Source of the DNA: Sporosarcina aquimarina
GTDB taxonomy: Bacteria; Bacillota; Bacilli; Bacillales_A; Planococcaceae
Direction: 5' to 3'
DNA: 34,477 nt
Assembly (NCBI RefSeq): GCF_019748715.1
Contig: NZ_JACLBZ010000042.1
Span: forward strand, 1 to 34,477
Shown: one piece after another, positions 10,072 through 18,993 of the stretch
Layout of the letters: each line of letters begins with the position of its first letter
Position numbering within the stretch: the stretch's first letter is position 1
Translations under genes and position numbers: made by a program
The notes under the pieces: model-generated
The model's database searches: none
What the model was told of the DNA's origin: nothing
The model's input: the letters and a program-made list of their open reading frames with translations, nothing else

Positions 10072-10542
10072 TCATTCTACTTCTTCATAAATCAATGTGA
10101 CTAACATGGCGCGGAGTATTCGCGAACGCAATGCATCTCGTTCAGGAAGCATATAGCGCAGTGTGGCTCGACCCACCGCAGCTAACATAAGTTTGGCTTC
10201 ACGCTCTGTAATCACTTCTTCTTCAATCAAACGAATAATTACATCTTCAGCCATCGTAGAGGATGCTCCCGCTTCCAAACTTCCCAGCGCTTGCTCGAGC
10301 AAGTCCTTCCGTGAATTCGTCTGCACCCGATAAATCCGAATGTATCCACCGCCTCCGCGTTTTGACTCTACTGCGTAGCCTCTCTCGACTGTGAAGCGAG
10401 TTTTGATTACGTAGTTGATCTGCGAAGGAACACATTGGAATTTCTCGGCGACTTCATTCCGTTTGATTTCAACAGAGGCACTGTCTTCCTTTTCGATAAT
10501 GGACTTCAAATACCCTTCAATAATGTCAGAAATGTTCCGCAT
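10072..10542 (-). CDS. ctsR: Transcriptional repressor CtsR
   Basis: Heat-sensing repressor of class III stress genes (clpC operon, clpP, clpE). 156 aa. The N-terminal winged-helix domain is at about 1-75, with the RGGGGYIRI wing that binds DNA and senses temperature. The C-terminal dimer domain holds residues recognised for McsB/ClpCP control. The ATG at 10542 is preceded by GAGGTGACG. It heads the operon and represses itself through the operator at 10579-10595, which overlaps the transcription start. Confidence 0.96.
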   Translation of the reverse strand: MRNISDIIEGYLKSIIEKEDSASVEIKRNEVAEKFQCVPSQINYVIKTRFTVERGYAVESKRGGGGYIRIYRVQTNSRKDLLEQALGSLEAGASSTMAEDVIIRLIEEEVITEREAKLMLAAVGRATLRYMLPERDALRSRILRAMLVTLIYEEVE

Positions 10543-10578
10543 CTCGTCACCTCGTTTCTGCTCGTTCTCTTAGTTGAC

Positions 10579-10627
10579 TTTGACTATCTTTGACTTGATT
10601 GTATCGCAGAAAATGCGTGAGATGCAA
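10579..10627 (-). promoter_or_regulatory. ctsR operon promoter with CtsR operator
   Basis: On the minus strand -35 TTGCAT (10622-10627) and -10 TACAAT (10598-10603) are 18 bp apart. Immediately after, over the expected start site, lies AGTCAAAGATAGTCAAA (10579-10595) continuing into GTCAA, a full CtsR heptad pair. The placement fits repression by blocking RNA polymerase. Confidence 0.88.
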
Positions 10628-10732
10628 TTGATTTGTTTTAATATGTATGTTTGATTTTTTTGCATGTCTTGCGTTAGGCTGTCTCTCTACATGGAGGATT
10701 ATTCAAGATCTTTTCATGTTTTTCATTGAACG

Positions 10733-10762
10733 AAAAAAACCACGCAAGCTGTCTGCGCGGTT
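10733..10762 (-). terminator. Rho-independent terminator of bioYB
   Basis: On the minus strand CCGCGCA pairs with TGCGTGG across a 7-base loop, followed by a run of seven T. It lies 10 bp after the bioB stop. Confidence 0.88.
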
Positions 10763-10771
10763 AGATCTCTC

Positions 10772-11776
10772 TTATATAGTCATAGGTTCTTTCTTCAGTG
10801 GTTCCAAGTCCACTTCAAAGCCCATATCTTCTAACATTTGTTGGTCTTTGTCGTTTTCCTGACCCGATGTTGTCAAATAGTCACCGATGAAGATAGAGTT
10901 TGCAGCATATAAGCCAAGTGGTTGAAGGCTGCGAAGGTTCACTTCGCGTCCACCCGAAATTCGTATTTCTTTTGTTGGATTGATGAAACGAAATAGGCTA
11001 AGTACCTTCAAGCAATAGCGCGGATCCAGTTCAGAGGTCCCTTCTAGCGGCGTCCCATCCACGGCGTGCAGGAAGTTGACTGGAATGGAGTCTGCATCGA
11101 GTATCCGCAGGCTGTGTGCCATGGAAATGACATCCTCTTTTGTTTCACGCATTCCGACTATTACGCCAGAGCAAGGAGATATTCCCGCTTCCTTTACATG
11201 TCCTACTGTGTTTACACGATCATCGTATGTGTGCGATGTAGTGATGCTTTCATGGTGTTCGGCAGAGGTGTTCAAGTTGTGATTGTATCGGTCTACACCT
11301 GCTTCTTTCAAGCGTGCGGCTTGTTCTGGCTTCAGAATGCCTAAACATGCACAAACGGTCATTCCTTTATGTTTCTCTTTAATTTGCTTGACGGAATCAA
11401 TAACGATTTCAAGCTCACTAGCCCGAGGTCCTCGTCCACTTGCCACGATACAATAAGTGCCCGCTTTATTTGCAGCAGCTCGCTCTGCACCTTGTAATAT
11501 TTCTTCTGATTTCATCATTGCATACTTTTCAACCGGTGCTTTTGACACAATCGACTGGGCACAGTAGCCACAGTTTTCCGGGCACAACCCCGACTTCGTA
11601 TTGATGATCATATTAAGTTTTACTTTGTTTCCATAGTAATGGGATCGGATCGAGTACGTCGCATGAAGCAGCAACAGCAAATCTTCATCCGGACTATTTA
11701 ATATTGAAAGCGCTTCCTCATTTGTTAATACGTGACCTTTCAAAACTTGGTCAGCCAGCCTTTGATAGTTCGTCAA
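10772..11776 (-). CDS. bioB: Biotin synthase
   Basis: Radical SAM enzyme that inserts sulfur into dethiobiotin, the last step of biotin synthesis. 334 aa. The radical-SAM cluster motif is CPENCGYC at about residues 65-72. Downstream cysteines and the conserved arginine that bind the [2Fe-2S] sulfur donor are in the expected regions (FINPTKEIRISGGREVN). The start is a TTG at 11774-11776 that overlaps the TGA of bioY, with GTGAGG upstream, so translation is coupled to bioY. No other biotin-synthesis gene is in the window; the gene pair suggests use of imported biotin or precursors. Confidence 0.97.
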   Translation of the reverse strand: MTNYQRLADQVLKGHVLTNEEALSILNSPDEDLLLLLHATYSIRSHYYGNKVKLNMIINTKSGLCPENCGYCAQSIVSKAPVEKYAMMKSEEILQGAERAAANKAGTYCIVASGRGPRASELEIVIDSVKQIKEKHKGMTVCACLGILKPEQAARLKEAGVDRYNHNLNTSAEHHESITTSHTYDDRVNTVGHVKEAGISPCSGVIVGMRETKEDVISMAHSLRILDADSIPVNFLHAVDGTPLEGTSELDPRYCLKVLSLFRFINPTKEIRISGGREVNLRSLQPLGLYAANSIFIGDYLTTSGQENDKDQQMLEDMGFEVDLEPLKKEPMTI

Positions 11777-12375
11777 AATGTATGCCTCACTTTCAAATGT
11801 TTTGAAATTCTAAATGCGAATATTCCCGCCAGTACGGCTAGCACAATATCCTTCGGTAATGGAGGAATCATCCAAAGCCATGCAATTTTGTACGTAAACA
11901 CCTCTGGCGCCGCAGCCCAAACTTTATAGGCGACATACATCCAGTTCGTACCCAATAAATAGTTGATTGCTGTCGCAACAAGTGATGCAATAATATAAGA
12001 TGGCAGTGTATTCTTACGCTCCACGATTTTACCTGCTACATAAGCAATCAAGATGAAAGTAACGATAAAACCAAATGTCGGGCTTAAGATTTGGCCAAAT
12101 CCACCTTGAAACTTAGCAAATACAGGAGCCCCTGCAAGGCCGACCATCATATAGACAGTCATCGACAATGCACCAAGACGGCTACCCAATAACAATCCTG
12201 ACAAAACAGCGAAAAATGTCTGCAATGTAATAGGTACTCCCCCGACTACTAAAAATGGTATGAAAGAAGTGATATTAGCCCCGATCATCATTAAAGCAGC
12301 AAACATTCCACTATATACAATTGACAATGTACTGAATTTACTTTGCGGACGTCCTTCCGAAGCTGTCGTCATCAT
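11773..12375 (-). CDS. bioY: Biotin transporter BioY (ECF S component)
   Basis: Substrate-binding membrane subunit for biotin uptake, usually working with a shared ECF energising module. 200 aa with about six hydrophobic segments. The family signature region VVGGVPITLQTFFAVLSGL lies at about 43-61, and GRxG-like glycine-rich turns and GLAGAPVFAKFQGG follow. AGAGGTG precedes the ATG. It is first in a two-gene operon with bioB and has its own strong promoter with a BirA-like operator, so expression should fall when biotin is plentiful. Confidence 0.95.
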   Translation of the reverse strand: MMTTASEGRPQSKFSTLSIVYSGMFAALMMIGANITSFIPFLVVGGVPITLQTFFAVLSGLLLGSRLGALSMTVYMMVGLAGAPVFAKFQGGFGQILSPTFGFIVTFILIAYVAGKIVERKNTLPSYIIASLVATAINYLLGTNWMYVAYKVWAAAPEVFTYKIAWLWMIPPLPKDIVLAVLAGIFAFRISKHLKVRHTF

Positions 12376-12399
12376 GACACCTCTTTCTATTTTGAGTTA

Positions 12400-12460
12400 C
12401 TATAAAAATAGTAATGGTTGACTCATTAATTGTCAACTAGTTTTTAATTTAAGTTAACTA
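12400..12460 (-). promoter_or_regulatory. bioY promoter with BirA-like operator
   Basis: On the minus strand -35 TTGACA (12431-12436), a 17-bp spacer and -10 TACTAT (12408-12413) form a near-ideal sigma-A promoter. An imperfect inverted repeat, TAGTTAACT and AGTTGACAA (12430-12460), covers the -35 and resembles the Gram-positive BirA box built on GTTAAC halves. A second perfect repeat, TTACTAT-TTTT-ATAGTAA (12400-12417), overlaps the -10. The promoter is strong; the BirA assignment rests on gene function and half-site resemblance. Confidence 0.7.
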
Positions 12461-12591
12461 ATAACTTATGGAACATCTTATATGTAAGGAATGACACCCT
12501 TTTCTTATCCAATAAGGCAAGAAAGAAACAGACAAGACCCACATCTACCCCTGCTGGCAATTTCTTAGAATGAACAAAATGCTTTCTCTGC

Positions 12592-12637
12592 AAAAAAAGA
12601 ACTACCCGGGAAGTCAGATGAACATGACTTCTCGGGC
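12592..12637 (-). terminator. Rho-independent terminator of the small membrane protein gene
   Basis: On the minus strand GCCCGAGAAGTCA and TGACTTCCCGGG form a 12-bp stem with one mismatch, followed by TAGTTC and seven T. It starts 5 bp after the stop of the gene at 12643-12840. Confidence 0.85.
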
Positions 12638-12642
12638 AGCTC

Positions 12643-12840
12643 CTATTTCTTTTTATCGACTTTGTCTTCTTTTTCTTTCCTGAAAAGAAAAAAAGCAAGT
12701 ACACCACTTAATGCAGCGGCGCCAAAGGTAATCCAAACACGCGAATCCCACGGTACTTCTTCATAATTATTCTCCAACATAATCCAGGCAAGCGTGCCGA
12801 CAAGTGCCGCTATCGGAATGGAGTATTTAAAAAACTGCAT
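12643..12840 (-). CDS. Small two-segment membrane protein, unknown function
   Basis: 65 aa that I do not recognise. Two hydrophobic segments lie at about 5-21 and 36-52, joined by an acidic loop (ENNYEEVPWDSR). The tail is highly charged, ending EKEDKVDKKK, which suggests a cytoplasmic C-terminus. AAGGTGAGG stands well placed before the ATG and a strong terminator follows directly, so it looks like a real single-gene unit. It lies between the bioYB promoter and the divergent SAM-riboswitch operon. No function is proposed. Confidence 0.75.
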   Translation of the reverse strand: MQFFKYSIPIAALVGTLAWIMLENNYEEVPWDSRVWITFGAAALSGVLAFFLFRKEKEDKVDKKK

Positions 12841-12938
12841 GATTCCTCACCTTTTCAAGTTACTCCTTTAATTTTACCATGTTTCAGTAAATTTCTCTAT
12901 GCGCACTCCGGTCTTCAAGAACTTCATCAAACATTCAC

Positions 12939-12967
12939 TTGACGATTACCTACAAAGCCGCTATGAT
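12939..12967 (+). promoter_or_regulatory. Sigma-A promoter of the SAM-riboswitch operon
   Basis: -35 TTGACG (12939-12944), a 17-bp spacer and -10 TATGAT (12962-12967). The expected start is about 30 bp before the riboswitch aptamer. Both boxes are close to consensus. Confidence 0.82.
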
Positions 12968-13004
12968 ATGGTTAGAATTATCGAAATAATTTAATAAGAA
13001 TCAT

Positions 13005-13118
13005 ATCTTATCAAGAGAAGCAGAGGGACTGGCCCAAAGACGCTTCAGCAACCAGCCGATGGGCAAGGTGCTACTTCCAGCAGTATGCCGAAATGGCACA
13101 CTGAAAGATGAGAGGGAA
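13005..13118 (+). promoter_or_regulatory. SAM-I riboswitch (S box) aptamer
   Basis: All S-box landmarks are in order: CTTATCAAGAGA at the P1/J region, GAGGGACTGGCCC, the GCTTCAGCAACC loop, AAGGTGCTA then TTCCAGC, and the closing CTGAAAGATGAGAG. The fourth helix carries a variable GTGCC/GGCAC-type arm. It is followed 20 bp later by an intrinsic terminator, so high S-adenosylmethionine should stop transcription before the two methionine genes. Confidence 0.97.
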
Positions 13119-13135
13119 CTGGTCATTGCGATTAC

Positions 13136-13166
13136 AAAGCCTTCTATTTACTTGAAGGCTTTTTTT
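13136..13166 (+). terminator. Terminator of the SAM riboswitch expression platform
   Basis: AAAGCCTTC and GAAGGCTTT form a 9-bp stem with an 8-9-base loop and a long T-run. It lies between the aptamer and the yitJ-type gene and is the regulated stop. Confidence 0.92.
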
Positions 13167-13192
13167 GATTAGAGAAAACAAAGGGGGATTTG

Positions 13193-15055
13193 ATGATGTC
13201 ATTACTGGAGAAACTTCAAACAAATGTCCTGACAGCAGATGGGGCAATGGGAACTATTTTGTATTCATATGGGATCGATTATTGCTATGAGGAATTAAAT
13301 ATAGAGAAACCTGAAATTATAGAGAAAATCCACCACGACTATATCGAGGCGGGAGCTGATATTATTCAGACCAATACATACAGTGCCAATGCAGTGAAAT
13401 TGGCTCGTTATGGATTGGAAAACCGTGTTACGGAATTCAATAAAGCAGCAATCCAAATTGCAAAGCGGGCTGCTGCACCAGGTGGTCAATTTGTGCTTGG
13501 TACCATCGGCGGTTTGCGTGGAATTCGCAAAAGTGATGCATCGCTCGATGAAGTAAAGCAAGTAGTCCTTGAACAGGCCAACGCATTATTGACTGGAGAT
13601 CCAGACGGACTGTTACTCGAAACGTATTATGATTTCGAAGAATTATCATCCGTCGTTTCAACACTTCGTCAAATCACAGATGTTCCGCTAATTGCGCAAG
13701 TCTCCATGCACGATCCTGGAGTTTTGCAAAACGGACTTTCATTGAATGACGCGTTGCATCAACTGGAATCACTAGGTGCAAGTATAGTCGGTGTAAACTG
13801 CCGCTTAGGGCCTTACCATACAATCCAAGCTTTTGAAAATGTGAAACTGCCGGAAAATGCATTTTTATCCGCTTATCCGAATGCATCTTTACTGGATGTG
13901 GAAGATGGCCGCATTGTCTATGAATCTGAAGCTGAGTACTTCGGGCGAGCTGCAGTATTGCTGCGTGATCAAGGTGTACGGTTAATTGGCGGGTGTTGCG
14001 GAACTACTCCTAAACATATTAAAGCAGCGAAAACTCGATTAGCGGGATTGTCTCCTATCACCAAGAAAGTAGTAGAACCAACAAAGCCAATCGTTATTCA
14101 GGAAGCCGGCCCGGTAAAACATCAACCGCTCCACGAGAAAGCCAAAACAGAACGTACGGTCATTGTGGAATTGGACACACCACGGCATTTAGAGACAGAA
14201 GATTATATTAAAGGTGCCAATTTACTTTACGATGCAGGTGTTGATGCCGTAACGATGGCGGATAACTCATTGGCATCCCCTCGGATCAGCAATATGGCAA
14301 TGGGTTCCATCATTAAAATGCAGCACAATATCCGCCCTCTTGTCCACTTAACGTGTCGAGATCACAACTTGATCGGGTTACAATCTCATCTAATGGGGCT
14401 TGACGCGTTAGGCATCCACGATATTCTGGCTGTAACAGGTGATCCGACGAAAGTTGGTGATTTCCCTGGCGCAACAAGCGTCTACGATGTATCGAGTATG
14501 GAACTGCTGCAGTTAATCAAACAGTTGAATGAAGGGATTTCATTCTCCGGTAAACCATTACGTAAAAAAGCGAACTTCTCAGTTTCAGCTGCGTTCAATC
14601 CGAATGTCCGTGTATTGGACCGGGCTGTTCAGCGATTGGAGAAAAAGATTGAAGCAGGTGCAGATTATTTCATAACGCAACCTGTCTATACAAAAGAAAA
14701 GATTATTGACGTCTATGAGGCTACAAAACATCTAGATACACCTATCTTCATAGGTATTATGCCTTTGACAAATATTCGCAACGCAGAGTTTCTGCATCAT
14801 GAAGTGCCTGGCATTAAACTATCTGACGAAGTGCTTGAACGGATGCGCGCCTGTGGCGACGACCGAGCAAAAGCCACTGAAACAGGAATTCAGATCGCAA
14901 AGGAGCTGATCGATACAGCAGCGCAATACTTTAACGGACTGTATTTGATCACACCATTCCTCCGTTACGACATGACACTTGAGCTACATGACTACATTAA
15001 ACAAATAGATAAGCAGAAGGAGAGCGAATTATCACATGCAGAGACATCCTATTGA
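13193..15055 (+). CDS. yitJ: Bifunctional homocysteine S-methyltransferase / methylenetetrahydrofolate reductase
   Basis: About 620 aa with two domains. Residues about 1-290 form a homocysteine S-methyltransferase barrel with the zinc cysteines in GVNCRLGP and [10 protein letters not shown]. Residues about 320-610 are a MetF-type flavoprotein reductase (TVIVELDTPRH, LAVTGDPTKVGD, DYFITQPVY) that makes 5-methyl-THF. Together with MetH it supplies the methyl group for methionine. Start: ATG 13193 or ATG 13196 both follow AAGGGGG at workable spacing; a TTG at 13190 is too close. It is led by the SAM riboswitch and overlaps metH by 20 bases. The architecture is that of B. subtilis YitJ. Confidence 0.95.
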   Translation: MMSLLEKLQTNVLTADGAMGTILYSYGIDYCYEELNIEKPEIIEKIHHDYIEAGADIIQTNTYSANAVKLARYGLENRVTEFNKAAIQIAKRAAAPGGQFVLGTIGGLRGIRKSDASLDEVKQVVLEQANALLTGDPDGLLLETYYDFEELSSVVSTLRQITDVPLIAQVSMHDPGVLQNGLSLNDALHQLESLGASIVGVNCRLGPYHTIQAFENVKLPENAFLSAYPNASLLDVEDGRIVYESEAEYFGRAAVLLRDQGVRLIGGCCGTTPKHIKAAKTRLAGLSPITKKVVEPTKPIVIQEAGPVKHQPLHEKAKTERTVIVELDTPRHLETEDYIKGANLLYDAGVDAVTMADNSLASPRISNMAMGSIIKMQHNIRPLVHLTCRDHNLIGLQSHLMGLDALGIHDILAVTGDPTKVGDFPGATSVYDVSSMELLQLIKQLNEGISFSGKPLRKKANFSVSAAFNPNVRVLDRAVQRLEKKIEAGADYFITQPVYTKEKIIDVYEATKHLDTPIFIGIMPLTNIRNAEFLHHEVPGIKLSDEVLERMRACGDDRAKATETGIQIAKELIDTAAQYFNGLYLITPFLRYDMTLELHDYIKQIDKQKESELSHAETSY

Positions 15056-18000
15056 AGAACAACTAGACAAACGAATCCTTATCATTGATGGCGCGATGGG
15101 GACGATGCTGCAGGCGGAGGACCTCTCAACAGAAGATTTTGGAGGCGAAGATTACGACGGCTGTAATGAATATTTAAACGTTTTACGACCTGATATCTTG
15201 GAGAAGATTCATGATGAGTACCTAGAGGCAGGAGCCGACATCATTTGTACCAACACATTTGGCGGCACTCCCCTTGTTCTAAATGAATTTGCACTAGGAC
15301 ATCGTGCACATGAAATCAATACTAAAGCTGTCGAAATTGCAAAGGCAAGTGCAGCAAAGTATTCCACTGCGGAGTGGCCGCGTTTTGTCGCAGGGGCGAT
15401 CGGACCGACGACTAAGACTCTTTCTGTCACAGGCGGCATTACATTCGATGAACTTTCTAATGATTTTTACGTGCAGGCGAAAGCATTGGTTGAAGCTGGC
15501 AGCGATTTAATCCTCATGGAAACTAGTCAGGATATGCTGAACGTCAAAGCCGGCACGATTGGTATTAAAAAGGCCTTTGAAGAGCTAGGACGCGAAGTAC
15601 CAATCATGATTTCCGGTACAATCGAACCGATGGGTACAACACTTGCAGGTCAAAGTATCGAAGCATTTTACATTTCCATTGGACACGTCAATCCCCTATC
15701 TGTCGGCCTAAACTGTGCGACTGGACCAGAATTCATGACGGATCACTTACGTTCGTTATCTGACCTGGCAACTAGCTATGTGACATGCTATCCGAATGCC
15801 GGATTGCCAGATGAAGAAGGTCATTATCATGAGTCTCCAGAATCCCTATCGAAGAAGCTGGAAGGATTTGCAGAAAAAGGCTGGTTGAACATGGTCGGCG
15901 GCTGTTGTGGTACGACACCTGAGCACATTCGAGCAATTCGAGAAGCTGTAAAAGACAAAGCACCTCGTCAAATGCCTGAAAAAGAACCTGGTCATGCCGT
16001 TTCAGGTATTGAACCTTTGCTATATGATGACACATTGCGTCCTTTATTAATTGGGGAGCGTACAAACGTTATCGGCTCACGGAAGTTTAAGAAGCTAATT
16101 ATAGAAGAGAAGTTTGAAGAAGCGTCTGAAATTGCACGTGCACAAGTAAAACGCGGTGCGCACGTACTCGATATTTGTCTGGCGAATCCAGATCGTGATG
16201 AACTGATCGATATGACGCGTTTTATGAAAGAAGTCGTAAAAAAGGTTAAAGTCCCTCTAGTAATTGACTCAACGGACGAAAATGTCATCGCGGAAGCATT
16301 AAAGTATTCCCAAGGAAAAGCGATTATCAACTCGATCAACTTGGAGGACGGCGAAGAACGATTTGACGCAGTTTTGCCTCTCGTGAAAAAATATGGCGCG
16401 GCAGTGGTGGTTGGTACCATTGATGAAATCGGAATGGCTGTTACGAGAGAACGCAAACTGGAAATCGCCTTGCGTTCCTATGATCTGCTCGTAAATAAAT
16501 GGGGAATTGCACCCGAAGATATTATTTTCGATCCGCTTGTATTCCCTGTCGGTACAGGAGATGAGCAGTATATCGGTTCAGCTGTTGAGACAATTGAAGG
16601 CATTCGTTTGATTAAGGAAAAGTTACCGCGTACGCTGACCACGCTAGGTGTCAGTAACGTTTCATTCGGCTTGCCCCCTGTTGGTCGTGAAGTGCTGAAT
16701 GCAGTGTATTTATATCACTGCACGCAAGCTGGCTTGGATTACGCCATCGTCAATACAGAAAAATTAGAACGCTATGCTTCCATCCCAGAAGCAGAAATCA
16801 AACTAGCTAATGATTTGCTATTTACGACAACAGATGAGACATTAGCTGATTTTGCAGATTTTTATCGAGATAAGAAAAAAGAAAAAACTGAAGACGATAT
16901 CCCGAAAACTGTTCCCGAACGTCTTGCCTACTATGTAGTGGAAGGAACGAAGGAAGGCTTAATTCCTGACTTAGAGGCTGCCCTCCAAACATACGATGCA
17001 CCACTGGATATTATCAATGGTCCATTGATGAAAGGGATGGCAGAAGTCGGGCGCCTGTTCAATGACAATCAACTTATCGTAGCGGAAGTATTACAAAGTG
17101 CTGAGGTCATGAAAGCTTCCGTTTCCTATCTCGAACAATTTATGGAGAAGAAAGAAGACGACAGCGGGAAGGGTAAAATTATCTTAGCTACCGTCAAAGG
17201 CGATGTACATGATATCGGGAAAAACCTTGTAGATATTATTCTAAGCAATAACGGCTTTAAAGTTATTGATATTGGGATCAAGGTTACCCCAGCGGCATTG
17301 ATCGAGGTCATTCGTAAAGAAAAGCCAGACATTGTCGGCTTATCCGGATTGCTCGTAAAATCCGCTCAACAAATGGTGTTGACGGCACAGGACTTTAAGG
17401 CAGCAGGAATCGATTTGCCTGTTATGGTCGGTGGAGCTGCTCTGACAAGACGTTTCACAGAAACGAAGATTGCGCCTGAATACGATGGCCCTGTTATTTT
17501 TGCCAAGGACGCAATGCAAGGATTAGATTTGGCTAACCGTCTTCAAAGCGAAGACAAAGGAGCACTACTGGAAGAATTACAGGAAAGCCTTGAGAAGCGG
17601 GAAGCAAATGATGCGATTAAAGCAAGCCGCGGAAATACTGCAGTTGCAGTGGCGGCGCGACCAGTGAAAACAGTACGTACCGACGTACCTGTATTCGTAC
17701 CGACTGATTTACGCAGACGCGTTGTAAAAGACTATTCAGTTGCTCACTTACACCCATACGTGAACATGCGCACACTGATCGGCCATCATCTTGGCTTACG
17801 CGGAAATGTCGATAAAATGCTGGAAAAGAAAGAAGAACGGGCTGTTCAGCTTCATGAAATGGTCACCAGCTTCCTGCAATCCGATAAATTAACCGCTTCA
17901 GGTATTTATCAGTTCTTCCCTGCTCAAGCAGACGGAGACGACGTAATCATTTACGATCCAGAAGATGCGAAAACAGAAATTGAACGGTTCACATTCCCTC

Positions 18001-18476
18001 GCCAAGAAAAAGAACCATTCCTTTGTCTGGCAGACTACTTGAAAACAGTTGACAGTGGGGAAATGGACTATGTGGCCTTCATGCAAGTTACTGCGGGTAA
18101 AGGGGTTCGAGACTATGCAAACCAGCTGAAAGAGCAAGGGAAGTTCCTAGAAAGCCATGCTTTTCAGGCAACCGCACTAGAATTGGCAGAGGGCTTTGCT
18201 GAACGTATTCACCAAGAAATCCGTGATCAATGGGGATTCCCGGACCCTACGGACTTCACAATGCGCGAACGGTTCGCTGCAAAATACCAAGGTCAGCGAT
18301 TCTCATTTGGCTACCCTGCTTGTCCAAATTTAGAAGATCAAGCCAAACTCTTCGGACTGATCAAACCTGAAGACCATGGCGTCATCTTAACAGAAGAATT
18401 CATGATGGAACCCGAAGCCTCCGTATCCGCTATCGTCTTCGCCCACCCAGACGCAAGATACTTTAACGTGGAATAA
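15036..18476 (+). CDS. metH: Cobalamin-dependent methionine synthase
   Basis: Transfers the methyl of 5-methyl-THF to homocysteine through a corrinoid cofactor. 1146 aa with the full module order. The homocysteine domain is at about 1-320, with zinc ligands in GLNCATGP and [10 protein letters not shown]. The pterin-binding domain is at about 345-610 ([12 protein letters not shown]). The cobalamin cap and B12 domain are at about 640-880, with the cobalt-ligand motif DVHDIG at 723-728 (H725). The AdoMet activation domain is at about 900-1146, with [18 protein letters not shown] lies 11 bases before the ATG. It overlaps yitJ, so it shares its SAM control. Its mRNA continues through the repeat array to the terminator at 18994. 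Confidence 0.97.
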   Translation: MQRHPIEEQLDKRILIIDGAMGTMLQAEDLSTEDFGGEDYDGCNEYLNVLRPDILEKIHDEYLEAGADIICTNTFGGTPLVLNEFALGHRAHEINTKAVEIAKASAAKYSTAEWPRFVAGAIGPTTKTLSVTGGITFDELSNDFYVQAKALVEAGSDLILMETSQDMLNVKAGTIGIKKAFEELGREVPIMISGTIEPMGTTLAGQSIEAFYISIGHVNPLSVGLNCATGPEFMTDHLRSLSDLATSYVTCYPNAGLPDEEGHYHESPESLSKKLEGFAEKGWLNMVGGCCGTTPEHIRAIREAVKDKAPRQMPEKEPGHAVSGIEPLLYDDTLRPLLIGERTNVIGSRKFKKLIIEEKFEEASEIARAQVKRGAHVLDICLANPDRDELIDMTRFMKEVVKKVKVPLVIDSTDENVIAEALKYSQGKAIINSINLEDGEERFDAVLPLVKKYGAAVVVGTIDEIGMAVTRERKLEIALRSYDLLVNKWGIAPEDIIFDPLVFPVGTGDEQYIGSAVETIEGIRLIKEKLPRTLTTLGVSNVSFGLPPVGREVLNAVYLYHCTQAGLDYAIVNTEKLERYASIPEAEIKLANDLLFTTTDETLADFADFYRDKKKEKTEDDIPKTVPERLAYYVVEGTKEGLIPDLEAALQTYDAPLDIINGPLMKGMAEVGRLFNDNQLIVAEVLQSAEVMKASVSYLEQFMEKKEDDSGKGKIILATVKGDVHDIGKNLVDIILSNNGFKVIDIGIKVTPAALIEVIRKEKPDIVGLSGLLVKSAQQMVLTAQDFKAAGIDLPVMVGGAALTRRFTETKIAPEYDGPVIFAKDAMQGLDLANRLQSEDKGALLEELQESLEKREANDAIKASRGNTAVAVAARPVKTVRTDVPVFVPTDLRRRVVKDYSVAHLHPYVNMRTLIGHHLGLRGNVDKMLEKKEERAVQLHEMVTSFLQSDKLTASGIYQFFPAQADGDDVIIYDPEDAKTEIERFTFPRQEKEPFLCLADYLKTVDSGEMDYVAFMQVTAGKGVRDYANQLKEQGKFLESHAFQATALELAEGFAERIHQEIRDQWGFPDPTDFTMRERFAAKYQGQRFSFGYPACPNLEDQAKLFGLIKPEDHGVILTEEFMMEPEASVSAIVFAHPDARYFNVE

Positions 18477-18478
18477 AC

Positions 18479-18600
18479 AAAAGTGGAAGGCGCCATGTAG
18501 CCTCGACAGGCGTTGGAGGGCTTACCAAAAAGGCGTTCTTTGCCTTTTCGGTAAGACCGAAACGTCCCGAGGAGGCTGGCGCCTGCAACTGGATGTATTC
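18479..18600 (+). repeat. Structured repeat copy C1 (type A, full length)
   Basis: 122 bp. Outer stem AGGCGCC/GGCGCCT, second stem AGCCTC/GAGGCT, third CGTT/AACG, upper arm CTTACC/GGTAAG, apical hairpin AAAAGGC/GCCTTTT with loop GTTCTTT. It begins AAAAGTGGA and ends AACTGGATGTA. It starts two bases after the metH stop codon. Confidence 0.93.
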
Positions 18601-18721
18601 AAAAGTGGAGACGGCTGGTCAGTCCCGACAGGCACTGGAAGGCTTAAATTAAAGGCGCTCTTTGCCTTTACTTTAAGACTGAAGTGTCCCGAGGGGGTAG
18701 CCGTCGGAGCTGGATGTAACC
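18601..18721 (+). repeat. Structured repeat copy C2 (type B, full length)
   Basis: 121 bp. The outer stem has changed on both sides to GACGGCT/AGCCGTC. The third stem is CACT/AGTG, the upper arm CTTAAA/TTTAAG, and the apical hairpin TAAAGGC/GCCTTTA with loop GCTCTTT. GACAGGC and GAGCTGGATGTAA are kept. It directly abuts C1 and C3. Confidence 0.93.
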
Positions 18722-18843
18722 AAAAGCGAAGACGGCTGGTCAGAGGCGACAGGCATAAGACGAAGATGCGGAGTGGCGCTTTTTGCCACGCAGCAGCTTT
18801 GACTTATGACCCAAGTCTCTAGCCGTCGGAGCTGGATGTAACC
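18722..18843 (+). repeat. Structured repeat copy C3 (type B, diverged upper arm)
   Basis: 122 bp. The outer stem is GACGGCT/AGCCGTC as in C2, but the third stem is CATAAG/CTTATG and the apical hairpin is GTGGC/GCCAC with loop GCTTTTT. The inner arm therefore differs strongly from C1 and C2 yet still pairs. Confidence 0.92.
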
Positions 18844-18932
18844 AAATGTGAAAGGCGCCGTTTAGCCTCGACAGGCGTTGGAGGGCTTACCAAAACGTTC
18901 CAAGAGGCTGGCGCCTGCAACTGGATGTAATC
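18844..18932 (+). repeat. Structured repeat copy C4 (type A, apical arm deleted)
   Basis: 89 bp. Nearly identical to C1 in its first 46 bases and its last 30, but the segment holding the upper arm and apical hairpin is missing. The three lower stems (AGGCGCC/GGCGCCT, AGCCTC/GAGGCT, CGTT/AACG) remain intact. Confidence 0.9.
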
Positions 18933-18986
18933 AAAAGCCGAGACCGCTGGTCACCTACAACAAGCGACGGAAACAGAATAATTATA
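18933..18986 (+). repeat. Decayed repeat remnant C5
   Basis: It begins AAAAGCCGAGACCGCTGGTCA, close to the 5' arm of the type B copies, and then loses similarity, with only fragments such as GCGACGG. It lacks the matching 3' arm and the CTGGATGTA tail. It leads into the terminator at 18994. Confidence 0.6.
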
Positions 18987-18993
18987 GCAAAAT

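Noticed and set aside
12444..12707. 87-codon minus-strand frame overlapping the small membrane protein gene
   Set aside because: It runs through the terminator in another frame, starts inside the better-supported gene and has Lys/Phe-rich chance composition.
15992..16456. 154-codon frame antisense to metH, and similar long antisense frames in clpC, thiM and the aldehyde dehydrogenase
   Set aside because: They are mirror frames of strongly conserved genes, lack ribosome sites and match no family.
18479..18986. CRISPR array
   Set aside because: Repeat units are about 120 bp, abut directly without spacers, are internally paired and diverge from one another; no cas genes are present.
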